Assembly (NCBI GenBank): GCA_010015655.1
Contig: ML976662.1
Location: 485,036-549,035, forward strand
Length of the DNA: 64,000 nt
Direction of reading: 5' to 3'
From: Bimuria novae-zelandiae CBS 107.79
Lineage: Eukaryota > Ascomycota > Dothideomycetes > Pleosporales > Didymosphaeriaceae
In this document: positions 48,493 to 60,200 of the stretch, piece by piece
Numbering within the stretch: the first letter of the stretch is position 1
Layout of the letters: the number at the start of each line of letters is the position of its first letter
Program-made: the position numbers and the translations under genes
Notes under the pieces: generated by a model
Databases searched by the model: none
What the model saw: the letters and a program-made list of their open reading frames with translations, nothing else
What the model was told of the DNA's origin: nothing

Positions 48493-49784
48493 GCGCATGG
48501 CTTGCGACTCTACCACAACGACAACACTTGATGTATATTATACTTTCCAAAACATGATTGATATGCGAGCGGCGTTTAAATGAAGGCTGTAATTAGACAA
48601 GAGGATAGATACCCAGAATAACGACTATTTAGTAATGTAATCAACCTACGCGAAGCGAATAAGACTTCACTTCGGCTTCGCACCTACAAACGAAAGTGAG
48701 AATGTATTACGCTGCTCTTCTGCCGGACCGCTTTTACCCTTCTCAAACCATCCGCAATAGTTACGTTACAGCAGTACCCTTAAACCAGCTCTTCAATAAG
48801 CCCACTGATACCCATCAGATACTTATCACTTAAGGCATAGAATAACGAACTTCATCCTCGGACTTTTTAAGGAAAGTTCCTACGATACAGCAGCTTCATG
48901 AGATTCACGCTACCGGTGGGGCTTGTGTAACATCGAAAAGCATGTATCGCTTCGAGGTGATTACCCTATTACTTGTATCTAACCATCTCTCGGAATTAGG
49001 CTTGGTTCTAAAGTAAGGCATATGTGTAGCCTTTATGCTACCTCGCATGCTTTTAAATCATAAGTAATATTCTCTCTCTCGTTTTATTTATGGACGGCCT
49101 CTAACACAAAGATTACCAGGACACTTCTTGTTGCCTTCCTTTTTAGCGACTTAATTTACCTAAATTGCATGTTGTGTCATGCGCCCACACACCGCTTCTA
49201 CCTAGAGTTTCTAATGGTTCTTTTATTATCGCTAATGTGCGAAACAACATCCTGTAGGGGTCCTGCCTACGCACTTGGCCACCCTACGCGCGTGAGGACT
49301 ATATGCCTTATTATGTAGCTTGTCAAAGTAAAAGGCTCCGCTTGCAACGGAATTAGCTGGGTATAACGTAGACATCACGATGCTATTTCAACAATAGAGT
49401 GGTGTCTATCTTGTCCAAGTACATACGTCTTTCACCGTGACTTCTTGTTTACTTGCACATGTGTGCTACGTTAGATAGCGCGGCGGGGCTGTTTGCCGTT
49501 GCTGTCGCAGCCAGGTGTGGTCACCTGTCTTCAATTCCACGTCTTTCACCGTGATCTCTCTTTTACTTGTGCTACATTAGGACTAGCGCGGCATGGATGT
49601 TTGCCGTTGCTAACACGACCAGGTCCACGTATCCTCCTCAACACTGCTACACTCTTTCTGAGTGCCACATATTTTACATCTCGTACATCAATTGTTCCGT
49701 CTTCGAGGCTTCCCGAAGCCACCACATAACAGTTCGCCTCACGTACAAGCTTCCGAGTCCAGTGCATCTGTGCCAGTTAGCAAC
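48493..49784. other. Intergenic region with a diverged ~112-bp tandem duplication
   Basis: No gene is supported here. The block at about 49428-49535 (CGTCTTTCACCGTGA ... GCGCGG ... TTTGCCGTTGCT) recurs at about 49540-49630 with many substitutions and small gaps. The overlapping short frames at 49493-49767 are products of this repeat. Composition is slightly AT-rich between 48570 and 49100. Confidence 0.5.
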
Positions 49785-52661
49785 ATGTCCAGCGAGGATC
49801 TTGCGCCATTACAGGGTTCCGACGAAGATTGTCAGCCCTGGTCGCAAGCCGCTTCCGGCTCTTCTGACGGTAGAGAAGACGACGACCTTCGCGGAGATGC
49901 AGGTGATGACTTGAAGGGGAGTTTCATGATGAAAACGGTGCCAACAGGGTTGAGAAGTACATACAAGCCGGGTTGGGGTCCTAAGGAGGGGTTTCGTGAG
50001 CTCTACCAGAACTGATAAGTACCCCGAGTACATCTAACGCACCGCACACGCGCGTTCATGATGGAATAGGCGAGATGCAATTCTTCGTTTACTTTATTTA
50101 CGTCTTGACCAGTTTGCACCCCAGATTATCGAAACCCATGATAGAAAAATTATCATCGAAGTGCGCCACCCCAAAAAGACTGACTCTCCATTGTTGGGAT
50201 ATATATTATTCCAGTGGGACAACGAGTAGAATGGTACTCTTGAAGTCACCGATTTCAACGCAAAACTATTCCTATCACTTCTTTCCTTGGGTGGTACCAC
50301 CAAGGCGCGCGATCGGGGATAAACAGGCAAGCATGGCGAAGTCTTAAGCTCGCAGCACTGACTTTCCGTCGGTTCCCTAACAACTACACTTTCCGCATCG
50401 AAGCGTCAAGTTTTCGCTGGAACTATACTTTCAACGCCGATCGAATCCTCCAGTTTAAACTGACGAGGTGCAATCCGGAGACGATAACGCGTCTTCGTCA
50501 TGCTGCAAAGGGCTCGCCTCGGGTCGCCAAATCCCACATTTGGGAAGATATGAATATAGTTGTCGGTGCGCCAGCTCGGAGGAGCAACCGTGAGATAAAG
50601 AGTCAGAAGATCCCTCTGGAAGAATTCCGAAAATGGTGAAAGGTAGCTTTAGAGCTCGACCCTCCGGATGAGATGATCGGAACCGAGAATGGCGACCTGA
50701 TCCTGTCTCCTAGCCATGCGAACAAGATCTATCTGCAAGGATTGTGCCTCCCACATGGCAGCGCGAGTGGAAAACGGTTCAAATGCGGCTACAATCTCCG
50801 CCATGGCGAAACCGATCGGGATCGACAAAGCCTTGGTGATGCCAATGGAGAGGCGTCGACTATTATCAAGATTTGGGCCGGAGCTCTCCGTACAAGTCAT
50901 CATCATGAAGAAATTCTCACACGATACACAAACCTCCTCATGAAGTGCCTGAACAAAGTTGCCGATGTTATGATACTCGGTGATACTCATCTTGATGCAG
51001 ACGTGGCGTTGATGGTTTGGCATCACATGCTCAAGCTTGGCCGGGAACGTCATGGAACAGATGTGTTCTACTACTGCCTTTCGAAGAACGGAAATGTAAA
51101 TTATCACACCTTTTCTACTCTTGTTCAAGCACTAATCAATTCTAGGATATGGAAACTATCATCCAGAAGAACGTCCGGCTCCATGCAGTCCCAATTACCC
51201 CCGACCTTTGGGATCTTCTGTCTGAGCATCAACTTTGTCGAACGCCAATGGAAGAGCAACACCACCGCCTTGCCACCGCTCGTCGGATCAGTACTTTGAC
51301 CGACCCGTTTGCACAACATGTGGCGTGGTTTCTCAAGTTTTGCTTTGCGTCCGACAAATCGACACGGAAAATCAAGTGGCAATTTGTCGAAGGCAGTTAT
51401 ATCGACATCGATGTAGCATGGGTCGAAGACAAGATAATTATTCATGACAAATATATCAATAATGTGCAGGCATATGAGGGATCTTTCCAGCATGAGGCTC
51501 TTTCGCCCTTTTCCGAGTCCTACGCATACAACGTCGTTCTTTGGTTGTGGGACTTGGTGCTTGCCCAATTGGTTTCTTCCGGTCAACATCCAGAGACCAT
51601 CAAGAAGGAGAGCTGGCTCAAGGTAATGGTGAGAACCCAACTCGGTCGGAATCCACGTGCAGTTACTTCTTATCCTGCCGGTGACCAAGGCGGTCCGCTC
51701 GTGGATTGGCATCCTGGTCCTTCATACAACGACGATGGTGCAGATTTTATGGCCATATTGCACGAAGATGACTGTGCATTCCGACCAATGCCTACGGTAC
51801 TTCCCTGGCCAAGTGGTGATGATGTGAGCCAAATGGTTCACGACTTTGGTAAGCTTAAGTTTCTTGATTACAATCCTAATCACACTAATCATAACTCGGA
51901 AGACATCGAAGAACGTCCTTGCGCTTGCCCTAGCACCGATTCCCATTCTGCCCATTGTAGAACCACCTTCTCGAACTTATCCCTGGATAAAGCATACATT
52001 CCAGAGGTTAGAATCGGCGTCGCAGGATCGTTCCCAGCGTTACCACCACCTGCTGCGATGGGCCCCTCACTTGAAGACGCACTGAGCTCAAGGGAAGCTT
52101 CACCACAAGTACTCTCAAGTAAGTGCTATCAAACATGGGGTCTCAAAGAGTGTAGTACTGATATATCTTAGGCCCTGCGGGTTCGGAGCGAGATATACAC
52201 CGTGAGACGCCCTCTGGGACTCTCTCACCTCGCAACTCAGTATCTAAACATGTGGAAGGCTCTGCTATCCAAGATCGCATTGTGATTGACCCCAATTCCG
52301 ATTCCGAGTCTGCGCTGGCGGCTTATACGGGAAGAAACGCTTCGGGAGTATCACTAGCTCCACTAAAACACTGTTAGTCTATCTTATTAAGGATTCCTAT
52401 GCTGGAAAATACTCTAACAAAAGTGTAGAAATCGGCGAAAAAGTTGACCTTAAAGATCTCGGATGGGCTGAGGGATTCCCCGGGAGCCACGACTTCTACC
52501 GCACACGCAACAACCCCGCATCCGGTATACTAATCGCTCGAAAGAAAGCGGAGACCTTCAGGCATGGGTTGAAAAACAAGCGTGCACGCGACAGTGAACC
52601 TTCGTCCTCAAATCCCCCGAAGGCGAAGAGATCCAGGCGTACGTACGAAATGGGTAACTAG
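49785..52661 (+). pseudogene. Broken GHKL-fold (HSP90/MORC-like) ATPase gene
   Basis: The start is ATG 49785 (MSSEDLAPLQ); the exons would be 49785-50014, 50070-51095, 51146-52118 and 52172-52661. Three GHKL ATP-binding motifs are visible: the N-box WGPKEGFRELYQNW plus RDAI across the first intron, a DNE-x-NGTLEV G1-like box, and GGTTKARDRG-x-TGKHGE as the G2-like glycine lid. Lesions: the first intron donor reads ATAAGT instead of GTAAGT, which leaves a TGA; TAG at 50227; TAA at 50320; a one-base loss near 50340 after GKHGE; TGA at 50637; and another frame change near 52340. The second half (50640-52118) keeps long open frames, and two introns (51096-51145, 52119-52171) are intact, so decay looks recent. 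TAG and TAA fit C-to-T changes at CAG/CAA. I recognise the fold, not a named protein; the cellular role is unknown. Confidence 0.75.
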
Positions 52662-54260
52662 GTGTGGCAGTCAAATGTGGCCATCCTACTCACTAAAGGA
52701 TCCAATGTCGAGAGCATTTTCCTACGGAGAGTGTTTTTTGCAGTGAGGTCATGGATACAAGGGCTGCAGTCCAGAAACGCAATGCCCTCGCTAAAAAAAA
52801 AACGGAGCATGACATTCGAGGGTTGAAACTACCGCGACTTTGAGAGGCTTGCGAAGCTCCAAAGATCAAAGGTATTTTAAAAGCGGTAATATTCAGAAGG
52901 CTCTCCAAGCAATTTCAATTGATTGATGCAACGGAAGTGCCTAGGTAGGAAGGTCTGCGGGTAGCAGAGCGAGATAGCGTGTCTTATCCCTATTGCAATA
53001 ATACCTATATCTCTAGCTACTCGTTCCCAAATAACCTGTTCATATTACTAAAAGTTGCCGTGATGCTCTCCCCTTGTTAGATACACCTGGTCTTTTAACG
53101 ACCTTTTAACCTCAGTTCTTATACTGCTTCCGCTTCAAGGAAAATGCGTTCACGTTAGTAATCCGACGTTATGATTCGGAGGTATGAGTCTTCCGGCCTG
53201 ATCGAAAGCTCCGCCCCTCCGTTAATTTCTCACGCAAAAGGCTGGCTTTAGGAATGTCACAGACCGCACAATACTCATCACAATATCTAGGCCCAGTGGC
53301 CTAACGAAACTCCACACAAAGACCTTAGATGGCAGTCAACCCTAGAGCCTCTGAGAGCGCATATCGCGAAGAGTACTCATTCCCAGAGTCACCCCAAACA
53401 GACAAACAGCCAACTGAATGCTCCCAGATGATAACGCGAGACTATCAACGCACAGAGGTCCAGCTTGCATCCAGCCAGCTTCTACGAAGAGGCCCTTTAA
53501 TCACTGAATTGCCAATTCGAATAATCACTAACACTCTTTATCTAGACTCCTACGCCGGTAATCAAGAAGCATTCTACTTATTGAAGCTTTCTGAATAGGA
53601 GAGGAACATCCAAAGTTTTAGGTCACGAAGGGTCGAGCACTGAATGTACGCTCTAAAGAATACACTCAACCGCCTACTACCCGCATCAGCGTGCGCAAAA
53701 CCGCCACTAAAACAGCGGTCGCGTTCCAAGCTTCTCTTGCAACATAATCAGCTTCGCTTCTCTTTTATCGTCGAGCTTTCAACGCAAACGTTTTCGGAAC
53801 AGACATCACAGCACAGCACACAACTGAACAGAGAAAAGCCCATTCTAGCTATTTACTAACTCGATGAAATAAAAGCTGAGGAAAGCTCATAAACCCTATT
53901 TTCCACCCTCCCAGCCTAGCACAGCACGAAAAACACTTCATCCAGAGTCCAGGCCTGCACTCCCGTCCTCCATCATCCATGCAAATTGGCTGCGCCGAGG
54001 TCCCCATATTCATCACCACTCAATACCACATCTCCAACGCCCACGCCCAATTCGCTCTGCAAGCAAACTCCCGATTATACTCATACAGCGAGAACAAACC
54101 GGCCGTCCCCGGTCCCGCCTCCAATGCGAATTATGTTTCATATCGTGAATCCTCAATGTCCGCCCCTTGTAAAAGACGCCTTGCAATGCAGATTGGTGAT
54201 GAGAAAGTGAAAGTGTTCGTTGTACAATTTGAAAGGAACATGTGTATCCGATCAAGGCGT
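52662..54260. other. Intergenic region without a supported gene
   Basis: About 1.6 kb lies between the broken GHKL gene and the stop codon of the HECT ligase gene. Plus-strand frames at 53329-53598 and 53979-54371 show no domain; the latter overlaps the end of the ligase gene in antisense. Otherwise I see only ordinary flanking sequence. Confidence 0.45.
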
Positions 54261-57200
54261 CTAGGCGAAGCCAAAGTACTCGCCGCCGGCCGTCATGGCT
54301 GTGTAGAGAGCCTTCTTGAGAGATTCGTAGTCGTCGTACTCTGGGAGATCAAGTTCTGCGAGGGACGTTAGTAACGATACAGAATTTCGGGTCAGGCGGA
54401 CTTACGATTGAAGCAAGTATGACTAGACGGCAGACGGTCTTTGCTGCCATAGTCGCGGTGTATGTTGAACTTGGAGAAACCATTCATGCCTTCGAGTTCC
54501 TTGAATCCATTGAGCGGCACCTTGCTCGTTCCGGTAACAAACTGGAGTAGCTTGGCCTGTTCCTCCTTGTCGAAGCTTCGGACTGCACGCCAGAACCAAT
54601 GGATCTGAGGTGAGTTCGGGGTATAGTTGGAATACTCGGTATTGGCCTTCCAGTCTTCCACATTGATATCAGGCAGACCAGAGATGAGCAGCTCAAGCTC
54701 CTGCTCGCTGAAGATGGACACCAACTCAGTGGGGATAATGTCGTGGAAACCCTTGAGGAAGTGTTCAAGCTGTTCTTGGACCGCACCCGTCAGGCGGTAC
54801 TCGGTGACCAAGCGGACATAGTCATGCTTGTTCTCTTCAGTGAGGGGGATGTTGCGACCGTTCTCGATGAGATCCACGACCTCGGTCTCTCCGAAGCGCT
54901 CAGTCTCTACAGAGAAGGTCTCAGGAATGACGTCAGTGGGATCGTTGTTGAGGATCCACAACAAGGACTTGTAGTATTCCTCATCCAGAGACTCCATGTC
55001 CTTCACATTTACGGGTCGGCTCAAGATGCGCTTGTAGACCGCTCGGCTAAAGTGGCAGTCAAGGACACGACCTTCGTAGAGTGCCTTGCCAATGACGCGA
55101 CCAATGAATTTGAAGAACATCAAATGTTCTGGATTGATGCCACTCAGGCGGTTTGGATGGAAAGTCGTACGGTCGGATGCTACGGGAATGAAGAGTGCGT
55201 AGTCTGGGTTGAACATTTGCCGGGCGATCACCTGGAACCACTCTCGAGTGACACCACCAGCGTCGACACCTTCCTCGCCGTGGAAGCGAATGCTGAGTTT
55301 GCCATACTTCATTTCGTCCGCAGTCTTGAAGTACAACGACTTGAAACTATCCAGAAAGACTTGGTCACGGCGGACGGAAAGCTGAAGCGGCGGGTGCTGC
55401 GCACGATCGGGGCTTCGAGCGTGTAGTTTGCGAGTGAAGTAGTTACGCTTGTTGTCGAACTCTAAGACCTTGGAGTTCTTGACTAGAAGAGAGAAAGTTC
55501 CGCTCATGAGCTTCGGGTTTTGCCGCACCAGGTCATTTAGGATTTTGCGGTGATCCTCGGTAAAGTTAAAGAACAGATTCTCCATTTTGTTCTCTGGAGG
55601 CGGGCTAGAGAGTGCAAAGTCCTTGGAAACCAGTTTCCCAAGTGGGGCTTCTTTGAGCGTGGTGTTCTTGCATACCACCATGAGGGTCTCAATAAGCGGT
55701 AACAAGGTCGTAGCAATGTTCAGCATGTTGCCCCGCTGGCGGATGACAGTTAAACAGTCGCTGAGTTTGTTCCACAACGGGGCAAACGCTGCATCCTCGT
55801 ATAGAGACCTAAGAATATCATCCTTCTGTGCTGGCTCGAGGGCTTGGGCACCGCTTTGCTCCTTGTTGTCGCGCGTGGGATCAAATAGGTAATCCAATGC
55901 CGTCAGAGCCCTCAGTAGTTTGGTCTGATCAGAGCTCGCCGGCGAAAACTTAGACAGCGCTAAGCCTTGCACATCAGTCGGTGACGCAGCGTTAGTGACT
56001 TGGACCGTCAGATCGTCCAAATCACGGAGGATCGACCGAGCCAGGTCTTGTGCGATGCCAAGAAGCTCTTGACCGAATATTTCCTTCGCTCCTGGGATAG
56101 GCGAAAGATTATTGATGACATTCAGAGTCTCTTGGAAAACCTTCGCGCTGCATTCTCGAGCAGCGAGGATCTTTGCCACAAGACGCAAGTTATTCTCTGG
56201 AATCTCAGGAGGAATAAGGCTTCTGTGCTTTTTCTTTTCCTCTTCGGCCTTCGAGGCTTCAGCCTTTGAGGAACTACCCTCGCCTTCCGCAGTGGCGGCA
56301 TCAGTCTCGTTTTGAGGCGCGGTTGGCATCTCCACGTCCTCACCTTGCTGCTGTTCAGTCGCAGGCTGCTCAGCGGTTGGAGCAGCTTCAACAGCCGTCC
56401 CAGCTTCCGTAGTAGTCGGCTCGTCTTTGTTTTTAGCCTCACTCTCTGCTTTCTCCTTCTCGTTCTTCAGGTGTTGGAGAGGCATTGTGATGATGCGAAG
56501 TAGCGTTGTAAGCTGCTCCATGATCGACGAGCTCTCGATTATCAGTTTCCGATCCAGCAAGCTAAGCAGTGCGTTGACAGGGTACTTGGTCGCCTTAGTG
56601 TCCTTCGCTTTACCCTTGCGATTGGCTCGATTCTTGAAACCCACACCCGTCTCATGCTCGGTCAAGAAGAACGACCATACGGCGGGGTTCTTCTCGGTAA
56701 GTTGAGTAAGCGTGTTCAAGCATTGTTGAACGACCATGAGTGGCGAGACATCGGAGTTGATGGAGAATGCACCACTCTTTCGTGAGAGCTTTGGAGTCTT
56801 GTCGCTAGGCTGTTGCTGAGCCTGTTTCGCACGTAGAGATAACTGAGCAAAGCTACGTTCAACGGCGTTCACATCGGCACTACCATCCTGCAAAATCGAG
56901 AGGAGGATGCTGATGACTTCAGCGCGATTCTGGCGGTTCTCACAGACGTAACGCAGGATTTGGGTCAAGCTGGCCTTCGCGCTGCCTTGCTGAGGGATGA
57001 ACATGAGGCGGAGCAATGTTGCGACACCTGCTTTGTCAAGCATTTGTGCGCATGGGCGAGCTTTCCTCTTCTGGAACTGGGCGTCTCGCACAGCTCCGCG
57101 CTCTCCGCCACGGCGAAAGCCTGAAGGAAGATAATCGAACTGATTCAGCCGACGATCAGCACCATAGGAACGAGCTTCAGCCGAGATTTCAGGCGGTAAT

Positions 57201-60200
57201 TGTCGTAATACATCTTCATCTTGCTCCATAAGCACGGCCTGTCGCAAAGCGGGATCCAGAGAGGCCAAGAAGCTCGCTGGATCTATGTCCTCAGCTTGTG
57301 GCGGAGCATTCGCTTGACTCCTTCGTCGCTGTTCTTCGCGCTCTTGACGTCGGCGTTCTTGGGCCTCGTGCTGTATCAATTCGTTACGAATGTCGGGAGG
57401 CAACGCAGCAAGAAACTCATCGTCGATGCCGGCGGTTTGCTGATCGCTAGCCTGTTGCTCCTGGCTCTCTCCTTGTGCTTGTCCTGTTGCCGCGCGTCGT
57501 TCTTCATTTCGCGCGGCTTCGCGTTGTGCGGCACGGTGCTCTTGAATCTGCGACAATAAAACCTCTTCACGTAGATCCTCGGGAAGGGCCTCGAGGTATT
57601 CCAGATCGATTCCGAGATCAGTAATATCGTAGTCATGACCGCGAATGTTCACAGTGATACGTTGCCTAGGTTCTGCTGGCTGTTCGGGCTGGCTGGGCTC
57701 TGCAGTTGGATGGGCGGCCTCTATGCCTTCCATTGCTTGAGTCTCAGGCTCAGAAACAGAGGTAGGCACTGTCTGCTCCCCTGCTTGGGCGTCCGCTTGA
57801 CCTGCTTGCGCTGCAGCTTCCGCAGCTTGACGCTCAGTTTCTAGACGCTCACGCTCTTGCCGCTCGTTCGCCTCACGTTCCTCACGTTCCTTCTGTTCCT
57901 TGCGCTCTTGTTCCTCTTTTCGACGGCGTTCAACTTCGGCCTCCTTCTCCGCTTGCCGCTTCTTCTGGGCCTCTATTGCAGGAGGAACCATGAGCGTAAG
58001 AATCGAGTTGACAACGCGTTGACTCTTCTCAATGGCGCTTGGACCATAGAGGATGCGGGCCTCTTCCTGCCAACGCTGATGAGTATATGCCTTGACAAAA
58101 GCTACAGATGACTGTGGGTCCTCGCGAGCTGCGCGTCCTAGAGGGCCATCTCGTGCACGAGCGTCGCGGCGGAACTCAAATGGAGGTCCGCCAGTGAAAC
58201 CCTGAGGACCCAAAGGAAGGTTGTTGAACGACAAGTGCACCGTTCCATTCTGTGTATGTAGCGTCCCTTGGCTCATCGCGTTTAGCAGATTGTTGATGAA
58301 GGAAACGGGGCTGGTATCTGACGCGAAAAGTCGCGGTCCAGGTCCGTGACCTTCGATCGCGTGAACCCAATCGCTATTGTTTGGTAGGGCGGATGGATCT
58401 CCATGGCGAGCGGAAGTGCGACCGGAGCGTTGGAGAAGTGGGTTCACTCCGTCCTCTGCCATGCGAGGTCCTGTACCAGGTCGATGAGAGCGATAAGCAG
58501 GCACGAGAATTCTATTGTCGGGCCCACCTGGGAACATCCAAGGACTAAGGCGGTGTAAACGTGAGGGAGGAGCAGGCTCATTCCAGTCCCAGCCCATCTC
58601 GTGCATCCCGTCGTCGTCGTCTTCGAGCCCTGGATCGTAAACGATATCCTCTTCGTCGTAGTCTTCCTCGTCCTCATCATCTATACAAGTTAACAACGGT
58701 ATCTCAATATCATGAAACCATCACTTACCTTCGTCTTCCTGCATGTCGTCGTCGATGAAGTCTTCTAAGCCGTCATGGCGCATTTGGTCAAGAAGTTGAG
58801 GCCGATCAAGCACAAAGCCAAGGGCGGGAGGAAGATTAGGCTCTCCATCAGGGAAGGCGCCGTCGCCGCTCCAGCTATCTTCGCGATCGTCGGCGAGGCT
58901 TGCGTTTTCGTCATCGCCCGTGATCTCCTCCATGTCGTCGATGTCGTCGCCCATATCATCATCATCATCATCTCCATCCCCTTCGTCGTCCTCTTCGTCA
59001 TCGTCGGAGCTGTCAGCCTCGTCATCACTCTGGGATTCGTCGTCCGAGCCCATCCCTTCGCCATCATCGTCAAGTTCAATCTCGACATCGACATCACCGG
59101 GAAGACCTTCAATAGGGCCCATGTCACCCAGGTCCATTTCCATCTCTTCGTCATCAGATACAACCTCGTCGTTATCACCAAGCTCCTCCTCGAATTCCAT
59201 ATCATCAGCGTAAGCCTCTCCGTACATATCTTCGTCCTCCTCATTCTCGTCATCGTCCTCATCAGACTCTGACTCATTACCAGGCTCGAACATGCCCAAA
59301 GTTGAGTTGCGGAAAAGATCTGGCGTCTCCTCGCGTGCGGTATCCATGAGGTCATCATCTGACGCAGACGAGATTTCGTACTCATCAGTAGAGTCTGGTG
59401 CGGAGGATGTGTCGTAACGAGTGCTCAAATCCATTCCGACGTACGTCAGCCATTTCAGGGGTTTGAGAATGTATTTGACAACCCGCTTGGCGTTGGGAAA
59501 GTTAAGATCGATATCGGCAATGGCTGTTGTCAAGATGGTGATGAAATTCTTCTCGTACATGATCTTCGCCATCTGCTTAAGAGTTGGGGTCAGATCGGCG
59601 TTCTGGTTGAGCATCTCCCCGTTGGGACGTTGCGAGACCAGCTTTGAGAAAATGTCCGCAACTCCAAGTAAACGAGAGTATTTCATGTCCAGGGGTTCGT
59701 CAGATGCACAGGCGTCCTTAAACGCTTTGAGGCAATGCTCCAAAACGAACTTGCGAACAAAAAGCAGCTCAGGTTCTGTTTCAGCGTAGGGTGACTGATC
59801 AGGACCTGACTTGGAGACACCTTGCTCTCCAGTTTTGGCACACAAGGAAACTATCACGTCGATGGCGCAACCAGACGTAGCCAGCTTTTTCTTGAACGTG
59901 ATGTCACCATCATGGTTCAGGCTCCCTACTGGTACTAAGACATTAAGAAGGTAATTCAACACGCCAGATCGAGGTTTAGACGGAGTGGTGGCATACGGAT
60001 CTGCCTTCCTTGAGAAATTGATGAACTCAACCTTGGTACGGTTGTAGCTTTGAAGAAGTTCTGCGATGCATTTGAGGAGAAAACATCGGTAGACATAGAT
60101 AGGATGGCTTTCAGCTTTGAAATCGACCTTCTCGGGTTTGGTTTGCTCGCTGCTGGTGTTGTTGACATTGGGAGATTCCACTGATGATGGTGAGCCAGTA

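Noticed and set aside
58775..59272. Long plus-strand frames (58775-59272, 58920-59213) within the HECT ligase gene
   Set aside because: They are antisense readings of the Asp/Glu-rich repeat codons and look like Ser or Val/Ile runs, which is typical of shadow frames.
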